From Chitinophagaceae bacterium (GTDB lineage: Bacteria > Bacteroidota > Bacteroidia > Chitinophagales > Chitinophagaceae), in contig PMSV01000023.1 of NCBI GenBank assembly GCA_003168265.1, positions 260,001-324,000 of the forward strand: a DNA stretch of 64,000 nt, read 5' to 3'. The notes under the pieces were generated by a model. The model did not search any database. It had not been told where the DNA came from and saw nothing but the letters and a program-made list of their open reading frames with translations. Shown piece by piece: positions 56,351 through 64,000 of this stretch. How positions within the stretch are numbered: the stretch's first letter is position 1; each line of letters begins with the position of its first letter. Made by a program: the position numbers and the translations under genes.

Positions 56351-58843
56351 TTATTTCTTTGAATTATCGGGAATTTTTGACCTCACATAATCGGCCTGTT
56401 CTTTTTGGCCGTCATAATCTTTTTTGTCGGCAATGGGCTTCAGAATATTGTTGTTAATAAAAGGATCTGTCTGAGTCCTGTAAGTTTTTGGAATGGCTTC
56501 GCGGAGTTTTACAATCTCATCGATCCCTTTTTTCAATTGATCCGTGTTTTGGACCTTTGTGACCATATCAGCGAACTGTTCAAGGAAATTCAGCTTTTCC
56601 TGACTTAAAGGCATCTTTTCAAAACCATCCGTCACTGCGTCAAAATAACTCTGATCTCCTGAACTGATCAGGGCACTCGTTATGGCGATATTCAATTTTC
56701 CTTTGGAAGGAGTATGGGTTAAGTTTTTGGCTTGCTCAAATGCGGCCGTTGTATCTATTTTTTGCAAGGCTTCCAGGGCGCTTCCTGCTACTGAATAGGA
56801 GGAATCATTTAATGCTTTCATGAACAATGGCCGGTAGTCCGCTTTTTCATATTTTCCAAGGATTTCTATGGCCTTGGCCCGAACAAGGGGTTTGGGATCT
56901 GATGTTGCCATAGCGGCAATCAGCGGCTCGAATTCGGTCTTAATGCTGTCTTTTTTCAGGTTCAACCTGTCCATAGTAAAAATCCGGAGTTTATCAAAGC
57001 GGTCCGAAAGGGCTTTTTTCAATAACTCGATTGCCTTGGGATCATCCTGCTTTGAACTGCAATACACAATAGCTTCACGGCGATCCAGGAACAAGCCGGC
57101 ATCACTATATTGATGAATGAAGTTGTCGGTTGTTTTATTGTCTCTTTTTTCACATAAGAGGACCTTGTCTCCATCCACGTTGATGAGATCAGGTTTGACT
57201 GAGTAGGAGAAAGAAAATGTATCTGATTTGTCCTCAACCCATACCTTGTGTCTTTCTTTGGCGCCATTCGCATAGATATCAATTGCGATGGGAAGCTTGA
57301 ATATTTTTCCTCCTTCCTGGGTTTGGGTGATGATGACTTTCACGTTTTTAATGCTGTCATCATAGACATAGTCGATATTCAATTTGGGATTGCCTGCCCC
57401 GAAATACCATTGGTTCCAAAACCAGTTCATGTCCTGTCCCGTGATCTCCTCAAAGGCAAGGCGAAGGTTATGCGCTTCAGCGGATTTGAATTTATTGCTT
57501 ATAAGGTAAAGGTTGAGTGATTTGAAAAAGGCGCTGTCTCCCACATAGTTCCTTAACATGTTAAGAATTCTGCCGCCTTTGGAATAGCTCACGGCATCGA
57601 ATACATCTTCTTTGTCGGCATAATAAAAACGAACCAGATCCTTGGTCTTGTTTTCCGGTTGGGAAAGATAGGAGCGCAGTCCTTCGAAATTTGTGGCGTC
57701 CCCTGCATCTTTACCGTATTTGAATTCGTTCCAGAGGGTCTCGCTGTAATCTGCAAATGATTCATTGAGGGTGATATTGCTCCAGCTTTCTGTAGTTACA
57801 AGGTCCCCGAACCAATGGTGGAATAACTCATGCGCGATAACATCTTCCCAGCTATTTCCATCTACCAATTCCCTCGCATCCTGCTGGGCGCTTTCCTGGT
57901 GCAGGGTTGCAGTGGTGTTTTCCATGGCCCCACTCACATAATCCCTGCCTACAATCTGTGAATATTTGTTCCAAGGATAGTCAATACCTGTTATCCTGGA
58001 ATAGAAGGCTATCATTTCCGGAGTATGACCGAAAATTCTCCTTGCTTCAGGAGCAAATTCTTTTTCAACATAATAGCTTACTTCCTTACCCTTATAGAAA
58101 TCCTTTACGATGGCGTATTCTCCGACCCCCATGAAAAATAAATAAGGAGCATGGGGAAAATCCATTTTCCAGTGGTCCGTCCTTGTTCCGTCGGCGTTCT
58201 TTTTCTGTCCTACCAGTGCACCATTTGAAAGTGTAACATATTTCTGCGGGACGGTCATGGAGATTTCCTCAGTCGATTTTTGATTGGGTTTATCAATGGT
58301 CGGGAACCAAACGGAATTGGATTCAGTTTCGCCCTGGGTCCAGATCTGGGTGGGTTTATCTTTTTCCTCTCCCAGCGGATTAATAAAATATAAGCCACGG
58401 GCATCCGTAATTGCTGCACTTCCCTGAACTTTCAATTCGTTGGGTTTGGAGACATAATCGATAAACACGGTATACATTTCATTTCGTGCATAGGTCTTAT
58501 CCAAATGAATATGAAGAAGCATTCCATCGTATTCATATTTAAGTTGACTTGTTTTTGCACCTTTAACGATCTCCAGTTTATTTATATCCATGCCCTTGGC
58601 ATCCAGCTCCAGTGAGTCAGTCGGGTAAAAATGCGGCCTCAGGGTAATTAATGCTTTTCCATACATATAGGATTTGGCATAATCAAAGCGGACATCCAGC
58701 TTGGTATTGACCAGATCATTGATTTTGGTGGCAGATCCACGATAGATCTTCTGCCACGCATCAGCTTTGGTTTCCTGCCCTGTTTGAGCGTTCAGGCAGA
58801 GGCCCGGAATAAAAGCCAGGAGCAGGAAAATAGTTCTTCTCAT
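56351..58843 (-). CDS. M1-family zinc aminopeptidase
   Basis: 830 residues. Signal peptide at about 1-20 (CLNAQ), so periplasmic or secreted. An N-terminal beta-sandwich domain is followed by the exopeptidase motif GAMEN near 305, the zinc site HELFHHWFGD near 339 with its third ligand Glu in LNESFADY 18 residues on, and a catalytic Tyr region (YSKGGRIL) near 422. The C-terminal third has HEAT-like repeats (LVRAKAIEILGKYEKADYRP). It removes N-terminal residues from peptides. It has its own promoter and terminator. Confidence 0.94.
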   Translation of the reverse strand: MRRTIFLLLAFIPGLCLNAQTGQETKADAWQKIYRGSATKINDLVNTKLDVRFDYAKSYMYGKALITLRPHFYPTDSLELDAKGMDINKLEIVKGAKTSQLKYEYDGMLLHIHLDKTYARNEMYTVFIDYVSKPNELKVQGSAAITDARGLYFINPLGEEKDKPTQIWTQGETESNSVWFPTIDKPNQKSTEEISMTVPQKYVTLSNGALVGQKKNADGTRTDHWKMDFPHAPYLFFMGVGEYAIVKDFYKGKEVSYYVEKEFAPEARRIFGHTPEMIAFYSRITGIDYPWNKYSQIVGRDYVSGAMENTTATLHQESAQQDARELVDGNSWEDVIAHELFHHWFGDLVTTESWSNITLNESFADYSETLWNEFKYGKDAGDATNFEGLRSYLSQPENKTKDLVRFYYADKEDVFDAVSYSKGGRILNMLRNYVGDSAFFKSLNLYLISNKFKSAEAHNLRLAFEEITGQDMNWFWNQWYFGAGNPKLNIDYVYDDSIKNVKVIITQTQEGGKIFKLPIAIDIYANGAKERHKVWVEDKSDTFSFSYSVKPDLINVDGDKVLLCEKRDNKTTDNFIHQYSDAGLFLDRREAIVYCSSKQDDPKAIELLKKALSDRFDKLRIFTMDRLNLKKDSIKTEFEPLIAAMATSDPKPLVRAKAIEILGKYEKADYRPLFMKALNDSSYSVAGSALEALQKIDTTAAFEQAKNLTHTPSKGKLNIAITSALISSGDQSYFDAVTDGFEKMPLSQEKLNFLEQFADMVTKVQNTDQLKKGIDEIVKLREAIPKTYRTQTDPFINNNILKPIADKKDYDGQKEQADYVRSKIPDNSKK

Positions 58844-58862
58844 AAAATCTTTTTTGAAGCAG

Positions 58863-58870
58863 CAAAGATA
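58863..58870 (-). promoter_or_regulatory. candidate -7 box of the M1 peptidase gene
   Basis: TATCTTTG on the minus strand is a full TAnnTTTG match 20 bases before the start codon. No TTG is seen at the expected distance, so the upstream half is unsupported. Confidence 0.42.
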
Positions 58871-58961
58871 ACGGGTAGGCCGAATCAGCGTCTTAAAATT
58901 TATTTAAAAGGCTGAATGATAAGCACAATCATTAGTTTTGTTTATTGAATACTTGAATGAA

Positions 58962-60233
58962 ATGCAGGGAAAATATTTGACTCTTTTCATCTTGCTGTGG
59001 GGGTATACCTGTAAGGCCCAGCAGAACTATTTTATTTTATTGCAATCTGAAAATAATGACCCCTTTTATGCGAAACTTAACGGTAATTTGTTCAATTCTT
59101 CAGAAAAGGGGCGACTAATCATTCCTAATCTGAAAGACAGCGTTGAAATCATGCGGATAGGATTTCCCCAAAATAGTGTGCCGGAGATGGATTTTCTGAT
59201 CGTTATGGACGGAAGGGATAAAAGCCTGACCCTGAAGAACCTGCCGGGAAAGGGTTGGGTTCTTTTTGACAACAAGACAATGACCGCCCTGTCCCCTATA
59301 AAGGGGGAAGACCCGGTAATCAACGAACGAGATCCTTTTACCGTGCTTATGGCCGGGGTGGTCAATGACTCCAGCATATTACAAAAGAATGATTGGGAGC
59401 AGGAGCCAAAGACAGTGATTGCCAGCGCAAAAAAAGAGAATCCACCGCAATCTTCTATCAATCAGCAGGCCATTAAGGATTCCGTAACCAGGATAAAAGC
59501 GCCGCAGGATACTGTCAAAATTCCGACCCAAGTAGTATCCTCAACTAAAAAGCCCTCAAAAGAACCAAAGCGCCTTGCTGATAGCATTATTTCGGTAAGA
59601 AGGACTTCCTTTATTAAGAAAATTGTTGAAAATAAGTCTGATAGCAGCCTGAAGTTGAGTTTTGTTGATATTCCGGATAAGGGACCGGTAGATACGATTA
59701 ACATCTTGATTCCTATGGAATCCCAAAAATTTGATAACCTGAAGCCAGCCTTAAAAGAACCTGCCAAATCCAGTCTTCCGAATACTACGGCAACAGTGCT
59801 TCAGGGAAAAGCACCTGGAGGGGATTCTGTTAAAAAGTCAGTAGATAGCTCCCTTGTCAGAAAAAATGTTTCGCCCCCCGCAACCCGATCGGATACTTTA
59901 AGAAAGATTGCTGCAAAAACTGAATTTTCAACCGTGAATAAAAGCTGCAAAAGCTTTGCCAGCGATTATGATATTGACAGGCTGCGAATTAAAATGATGA
60001 CATTGGATAATGATGATGACAGAATAGCTGCTGCCAGATCTGTTTATAGGCAAAAATGCTTTTCGGTTAAGCAGATTAGGGCGCTTAGTGAATTATTCAA
60101 AACTGATGAAGGCAGATACAAATTGCTGGATGCGACATATACCCATGTTTCAGATACAGGCGAATTCACACAGTTGCAGGACTTGCTTTCTGATCCCTAT
60201 TATATTAAACGGTTCAATGCAATGATCAGATAA
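58962..60233 (+). CDS. secreted DUF4476-domain protein
   Basis: 423 residues from the ATG at 58962, which puts the signal peptide (MQGKYLTLFILLWGYTCKAQ) first. An upstream TTG would add eight residues. Residues 20-120 form a beta-rich domain (YFILLQSENNDPFYAKLNGN). A low-complexity Lys/Ser/Pro/Thr linker of about 200 residues follows. The last 95 residues are the DUF4476 domain (IDRLRIKMMTLDNDDDRIAA, FSVKQIRALSELFKTDEGRY). The function is unknown. The long flexible linker suggests it spans the envelope. truA follows by 12 bp. Confidence 0.85.
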   Translation: MQGKYLTLFILLWGYTCKAQQNYFILLQSENNDPFYAKLNGNLFNSSEKGRLIIPNLKDSVEIMRIGFPQNSVPEMDFLIVMDGRDKSLTLKNLPGKGWVLFDNKTMTALSPIKGEDPVINERDPFTVLMAGVVNDSSILQKNDWEQEPKTVIASAKKENPPQSSINQQAIKDSVTRIKAPQDTVKIPTQVVSSTKKPSKEPKRLADSIISVRRTSFIKKIVENKSDSSLKLSFVDIPDKGPVDTINILIPMESQKFDNLKPALKEPAKSSLPNTTATVLQGKAPGGDSVKKSVDSSLVRKNVSPPATRSDTLRKIAAKTEFSTVNKSCKSFASDYDIDRLRIKMMTLDNDDDRIAAARSVYRQKCFSVKQIRALSELFKTDEGRYKLLDATYTHVSDTGEFTQLQDLLSDPYYIKRFNAMIR

Positions 60234-60245
60234 AGCTAAAAGTAA

Positions 60246-61034
60246 ATGTCCAGATATTTTGTGGAAGTTAAGTATAAAGGAACCCTTTACAGTGGATTCC
60301 AGAAACAGCAAAACGCAGGTTCCGTTCAGGAAGAAATTGAAAAGGCATTCGGCATTTTTTTTCGCAACTCTTTTCAAATGACTTGCTCTTCAAGGACAGA
60401 TACGGGGGTTCATGCTCTGCAAAATTTTCTTCATTTTGATTATGAGGGTTCAATAACAGATGAGAATTCCATTTACAATATTAATGCTATCCTTCCCCCC
60501 GACATCGTTGTTAAAAAAATATATTTAGTTCAAAATCAGTCTCATTGTCGCTTTGATGCAACTTGCCGGACATACCAGTATTATATACACCGTAAAAAAG
60601 ACCCTTTTTTAAAAGAGATCGCTTATTTTTACCCCTTCCGGCTGGATATGGATATCCTAAAGCAGTCAGCATTATTGATTAAGGATCATGCAGATTTTAC
60701 CAGTTTTTCGAAGCGCCGAACCCAAGTTAAGACCTTCACCTGCAATATTTTAGATAGTAAATGGAAAATGCAGGGGGATCTTTTTGTTTACAGTGTGAAA
60801 GCGAACCGTTTTCTAAGGGGAATGGTGCGAGGCCTGGTCGGAACGATGTTACTGGCAGGCAGGAAAAAAATCAGCTTATCCGGGTTTGAAGAAATTTTGA
60901 ATTCCAGTCAGTCTTCTAAGGCAGATTTCTCCGTTCCAGGTCATGGTCTGTTCCTGGCAGCCGTTGAATATCCTGAAAGCGTCTTTCAAGAAAAGGTTCT
61001 ACCTGTATTTCCTAAAGATCAGTTAAACATTTGA
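60246..61034 (+). CDS. truA: tRNA pseudouridine synthase A
   Basis: 262 residues, standard length. It makes pseudouridine at positions 38-40 of the tRNA anticodon arm. The catalytic Asp is in CSSRTDTGVHALQNFLHFDY near residue 52, preceded by the family start RYFVEVKYKGTLYSGFQKQQ. Later motifs are FDATCRTYQYYIHRKKDPF near 105 and VKANRFLRGMVRGLVGTMLL near 185. It probably shares a transcript with the DUF4476 gene. Confidence 0.95.
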   Translation: MSRYFVEVKYKGTLYSGFQKQQNAGSVQEEIEKAFGIFFRNSFQMTCSSRTDTGVHALQNFLHFDYEGSITDENSIYNINAILPPDIVVKKIYLVQNQSHCRFDATCRTYQYYIHRKKDPFLKEIAYFYPFRLDMDILKQSALLIKDHADFTSFSKRRTQVKTFTCNILDSKWKMQGDLFVYSVKANRFLRGMVRGLVGTMLLAGRKKISLSGFEEILNSSQSSKADFSVPGHGLFLAAVEYPESVFQEKVLPVFPKDQLNI

Positions 61035-61112
61035 TTACCGGATATAACTGAAAATAGTAACCTTAATTTCGCCGCGGATAGTTATCAGATTTATCGATAT
61101 ATTGAAAAATTT

Positions 61113-61631
61113 ATGAGAAAATTAGCCTTTTTGGTTGTTCTATTTTATTCCCTTGGTTGCAGTAAGTCAACCCCGGTAAATTCAGGCAGTTTTAACTATA
61201 CGCTCATCGATACCCTGGGCCAATCCCATAGTTTTTCTGATAATTCAAATCAGGCCGGGGCGCTTTATTGGTATGATAATGATCTGGGCTGGGGATTCTA
61301 TCCTGATGGCTATATCTCCAATCAAAACGGGACGCACTATTTCATGTTTTACGATTACAGCAGTCAGGCCGCAAATAATATCATATTCAGCGTGCCCGCT
61401 TTTAATCAATCCATAAGCGGAACGGACTTGTCTACAACAAGTTCTGTTACTATAACTTATACGAGTAATGGAATTGTCAGCATCATTAAACCGGTTTCCT
61501 ATACGGTCGTTACCAGCATAGGAGATACTACGGGGACTAGATTAGGCGGCAGTTTTAATTTTAGTGGAACAACTGCCGATGGAAAGGCAATTTCTGCCAG
61601 CGGAGCTTTTGGCGGTTTCATTTTATATTAA
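61113..61631 (+). CDS. small hypothetical lipoprotein
   Basis: 172 residues. The lipoprotein signal ends LFYSLGCSKS, so Cys at about residue 16 would be lipidated. The mature part is rich in Ser, Thr, Tyr and Gly with alternating polar and hydrophobic residues, fitting an all-beta, possibly lipocalin-like or jelly-roll fold (SFNYTLIDTLGQSHSF, GGSFNFSGTTADGKAIS). I do not recognise a family. It lies 78 bp after truA and is unrelated to it in function. Confidence 0.75.
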   Translation: MRKLAFLVVLFYSLGCSKSTPVNSGSFNYTLIDTLGQSHSFSDNSNQAGALYWYDNDLGWGFYPDGYISNQNGTHYFMFYDYSSQAANNIIFSVPAFNQSISGTDLSTTSSVTITYTSNGIVSIIKPVSYTVVTSIGDTTGTRLGGSFNFSGTTADGKAISASGAFGGFILY

Positions 61632-62143
61632 ACAGCAACCTGCCCTTTTAGCCAACAGCAGTATTGATAATTACCAAATTAAAAAGTCCTGGAAATTCAG
61701 AGCCTGTTTTTTCTTTGTATGCCGCTGAAGCGATCGTAGATGGTGATATAGCTTATCAGAACAAAGATTACAAATAATGATGCCCTTGGATCAATATTTC
61801 TGATCACGGCAAAATAGAATGCATGAACGGCCATAGGGGTACGTTTTATAGGGGGTGGATAATAAAGAAAAACGAAAATTCAATTCTTTTATTTCCTAAA
61901 GATAATATCCGGAATTGAACAAATCAAGCTCCTTTGGTTAATTCCTTAAACATTGAAATTGTCAGGCTTTTAAATTCCTCCTCAGCCGGCGCTTAAGTAA
62001 ATCACTGAAAATCATCGTCTTGCCTTTTGGAAAGTTTCATCTGAAATATTTTCCCAATCCATTCATCTACTGAAGACTGAGTATTTTTTGCCATTCCCTG
62101 TAAATCTATTTTTGAGAATAATCATTAATTAAATAGAATCTGT
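61632..62143. other. gap of 512 bases with short coding-like fragments on the minus strand
   Basis: No full gene. On the minus strand, protein-like pieces appear in different frames: about 18 residues ending KEFTKGA-like text (TISMFKELTKGA) with a stop near 61921, and a 45-residue frame at 61697-61834 listed separately. These could be remains of a decayed gene or chance frames. The plus strand shows nothing recognisable. Confidence 0.3.
61697..61834 (-). CDS. possible 45-residue membrane peptide or gene remnant
   Basis: The frame from ATG at 61834 encodes MAVHAFYFAVIRNIDPRASL, then a hydrophobic helix (FVIFVLISYITIY) and a basic tail ending QRKNRL. The frame stays open for about 15 more codons upstream before a stop. 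The helix flanked by Arg/Lys looks real rather than random, but no ribosome site or family was recognised. It may be the C-terminal end of a lost membrane gene. Confidence 0.3.
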   Translation of the reverse strand: MAVHAFYFAVIRNIDPRASLFVIFVLISYITIYDRFSGIQRKNRL

Positions 62144-62587
62144 ATGAAAAAGAATTTCTTTTCCGCCACCTTGTTTATTCTGGCTTTTATAGTCGCAGGG
62201 ACTGTATCCTGCAAAAAAAGCAGCGGCAATTCAGACAGTATAACCGCCATTGCAGGAACTTGGTATGTTACCGAATGGGGAGGATACAGTGATACTGTAA
62301 CCATGATCATTAGTACGACCAATAAGTCGGCCATCATGGCAACTATTCCCCTGGCAGCTTCTCAGGGTACCAATTGGTTTTCCGGCGATTCCGTGTTTGC
62401 GAATATAGTGACTGTCTCAGGTGGAACTTACAATTGCATGGGCAGATATGAGGATTTAAACGTTGCCTATTATACAAAAGCGGTTCTGAGTTTCACTAAC
62501 GACAATACCATACTTACTGCAACCTATTCAACGGATCCAAACACGGGTATCACACCCCCCCAGTATGTTTGGTACAAATACCCATAA
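62144..62587 (+). CDS. small hypothetical lipoprotein (lipocalin-like)
   Basis: 147 residues. The lipoprotein signal ends IVAGTVSCKKS, lipidation Cys near residue 24. The start of the mature part (ITAIAGTWYVTEWGGYSDT) has the G-x-W of lipocalin-like folds, followed by beta-strand-like repeats up to YVWYKYP. It may be a distant relative of the lipoprotein 500 bp upstream, but similarity is weak by eye. It ends four bases before the convergent ccmB gene. Confidence 0.72.
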   Translation: MKKNFFSATLFILAFIVAGTVSCKKSSGNSDSITAIAGTWYVTEWGGYSDTVTMIISTTNKSAIMATIPLAASQGTNWFSGDSVFANIVTVSGGTYNCMGRYEDLNVAYYTKAVLSFTNDNTILTATYSTDPNTGITPPQYVWYKYP

Positions 62588-62591
62588 TCTT

Positions 62592-63209
62592 CTAGTCTTT
62601 CCATAAAAATGGGAAAAGAATTACGGACAAAGCCACGACCATGGCATCGAGTGCCGCGATGAGCAAGAGCATGGAAATCAAACCAGTTTGATAAACCTGG
62701 GAGAATGCAATATTTGACAGCCTCATGAGCAATAGCAATTGGGGGATGATCAGAGGAAATCCCATTATGGCCATGAGCGCCGCATTATGCTGAGCGCGGG
62801 CTGCAATAGCTGCAATAAAAGTGAAAACCAGGCTGAGGCTCATTCCTCCAAAACTGCTTAGAATTATGAATTTTACGGCATTGTCGAGAGGATTGCCGAG
62901 CATGAAGGCGAACAAAATGAGGCTGATAATATTCATTAGCCCCATCAGAGCCAGGTTAAAAAGCAACTTGGATAGTATAAAATTCCTGGGGCTGACTATC
63001 GAATAAAAATAAAGCATTCGTCCACGACTTTCCTGCAAAAAGCTTTTAGCGATGGCATTCACACAAATGAATAATTGAATCATCCAGAACAAGCCATTCC
63101 ACACATTGGGCTCGGGTTGACCCATCGCCATATACAGAACGAAAATAGTTGAGACGACATAGAGCAAAATGCCGTAAAATGTATATTGCTGTCGAATTTC
63201 CAGCAGCAA
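62592..63209 (-). CDS. ccmB: heme exporter permease CcmB
   Basis: 205 residues from the TTG at 63209, with six membrane helices. CcmB is the permease of the CcmAB heme-exporter ABC complex in cytochrome c maturation. Landmarks are LLEIRQQYTFYGILLYVVST at the start, FLQESRGRMLYFYSIVSPRN near 57, and GFPLIIPQLLLLMRLS near 150. The conserved LFKKDLLLEIRQ start extends upstream of any ATG, GTG or TTG that keeps the frame, so translation may begin at CTG (63242) or ATT (63233). No ccmA is visible here. ccmC-ccmD are at 7.7-8.6 kb. Confidence 0.87.
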   Translation of the reverse strand: MLLEIRQQYTFYGILLYVVSTIFVLYMAMGQPEPNVWNGLFWMIQLFICVNAIAKSFLQESRGRMLYFYSIVSPRNFILSKLLFNLALMGLMNIISLILFAFMLGNPLDNAVKFIILSSFGGMSLSLVFTFIAAIAARAQHNAALMAIMGFPLIIPQLLLLMRLSNIAFSQVYQTGLISMLLLIAALDAMVVALSVILFPFLWKD

Positions 63210-63611
63210 ATCTTTTTTGAAAAGAGTAAAAATCTTTTTCAGATCTGAATGGATTGTTAGTTCCGGTAAAGTTAAGCGATCGCAGGTTTATTCAACGATC
63301 AGCCTCGTCAGGGTAATGACCAATTTTTTAGAAGATTCGTTATAGCTCCATATTCAGCGAACCGACTGTCAAATGACAGACATGACCTGTATTTCCTGTT
63401 TACCAGTTGGGAACAGATGCCGTAACTGTCTTTATTTTATCCGGTGTAGTGATCAATTTCTATCAAAGCAAACCCCCCAAGTCCCGGTCGCGTTTCCTGA
63501 AAAACAGGCTGCTTCGTTATTCAGTCTTCCCGTTATATTAGGTTTTTCATTCCTGCTGGAATCTTATATGCAGCCTGCACTTGTCCGCATCTTTGAACCG
63601 AAGAAAATGCC
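63210..63611. other. gap between ccmB and thymidine kinase
   Basis: 402 bases. The part next to 63210 probably encodes the true N-terminus of CcmB, to about 63242. A plus-strand frame at 63373-63615 has two CxxC pairs (CISC, CRNC) but runs into the thymidine kinase end and has no supporting features, so it is not called. No promoter for ccmB could be fixed. Confidence 0.4.
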
Positions 63612-64000
63612 TTAGACTTCATCGCCCTTATAAAAACAGACCCTGCAACGGGGTTCATAGAGTTCTTTTTCGCCAAGCAGCAATTTTTGCCTGGATGAAT
63701 TTTTTCTATAGGAATAATTAGCGATATGGCCGCATTTTACACAAATTGCATGAAGCTTTGTGATATAGTCTGCCCGGGCTAGCATAGCGGGAATGGGCCC
63801 GAAGGGATTTCCGGTATAATCCATATCAAGCCCAGCCACAATCACGCGTTTTCCCTGAATTGCAAGTTTTTCACAGGTTTCGGGCAATTCCATATCAAAA
63901 AACTGGGCTTCGTCTATGGCTACGATTTTAGCGCCGGAAGACAAAGGGATGATTTTGCCGGAATGGTCTACCGGTATGGAACTCAAGCTGTTCTCATCAT
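63612..64000 (-). CDS. tdk: thymidine kinase, type II (5' end outside the window)
   Basis: Partial. The frame is open to the right edge, and about 128 C-terminal residues are visible. It phosphorylates thymidine to dTMP in salvage. Visible parts are the Walker B/DEAQ segment KIVAIDEAQFFD, the catalytic region LDMDYTGNPFG, and the zinc site with CVKCG and, after a 28-residue lasso-like insertion, CRVC. The missing N-terminal P-loop lies beyond base 64000. The stop codon is at 63612. Confidence 0.93.
   Translation of the reverse strand, partial: DENSLSSIPVDHSGKIIPLSSGAKIVAIDEAQFFDMELPETCEKLAIQGKRVIVAGLDMDYTGNPFGPIPAMLARADYITKLHAICVKCGHIANYSYRKNSSRQKLLLGEKELYEPRCRVCFYKGDEV

Noticed and set aside
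63373-63615. 80-codon plus-strand frame with two CxxC pairs
   Set aside because: No ribosome site, promoter or family. It runs into the thymidine kinase 3' end and mixes Cys-rich and hydrophobic parts in a way that fits chance.

Overview
The window reads as chromosomal DNA of a Bacteroidota bacterium, most like a Chitinophagaceae-type sphingobacterium. This rests on a SusC/SusD outer-membrane pair, a C-terminal T9SS sorting-type domain on a secreted glycine-rich protein, many lipoprotein signals, promoters of the TTG-N17-22-TAnnTTTG type, and weak Shine-Dalgarno sequences. No phage, transposase, integrase or CRISPR array was seen. Species cannot be named from the sequence alone.

Layout. 1-1.2 kb is the 3' end of an rRNA operon (23S tail, 5S, intrinsic terminator). 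1.2-10.6 kb is mixed housekeeping: a secreted esterase, a GT4 glycosyltransferase, queA with a long structured leader, AMP nucleosidase, a solo HsdR-N-like nuclease-fold protein, glutamate dehydrogenase, ccmC-ccmD for cytochrome c maturation, and an ABC-2 exporter. 10.6-13.6 kb holds a metzincin-type protease divergent from a glycine-rich T9SS protein. 13.6-22.1 kb, all on the minus strand, carries a beta-oxidation fusion enzyme, two tandem polytopic GT-C-like membrane proteins, a 3-hydroxyisobutyrate-dehydrogenase-family enzyme and metG. 22.2-24.3 kb has two overlapping LD-carboxypeptidase (S66) genes and tRNA-Ala(GGC).

24.6-38.8 kb is a nutrient-acquisition locus. It has SusC-SusD, then behind a strong terminator a giant FG-GAP/ASPIC-UnbV lipoprotein and a lipoprotein joining a heme-c motif to FG-GAP repeats, then a convergent GH3 glycosidase with a divergent AraC regulator. 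39.7-51.4 kb is an exopolysaccharide locus in two blocks. The minus block has three GT2 enzymes, an initiating phosphoglycosyltransferase with an unusual N-terminal half, and a stand-alone receiver. The plus block has a Wzz/BY-kinase-like protein, a GT, a 34-residue membrane peptide, a Wzy/WaaL-like polymerase or ligase and a half-length TolC-like protein. No flippase or Wza-type export protein was recognised in it.

51.4-64 kb returns to general functions: sucC, a DUF6807 protein, a LemA-TPM-TPM cluster, an M1 aminopeptidase, a DUF4476 protein, truA, two small lipoproteins, ccmB (about 54 kb from ccmC) and a thymidine kinase cut by the window edge.

The least explained signals are the folded leader upstream of queA, an array of 11-bp units upstream of the EPS receiver gene, the receiver-like N-terminal half of the initiating sugar transferase, and the 34-residue peptide in the EPS operon. 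All folds and repeats were found by eye and have not been tested computationally.
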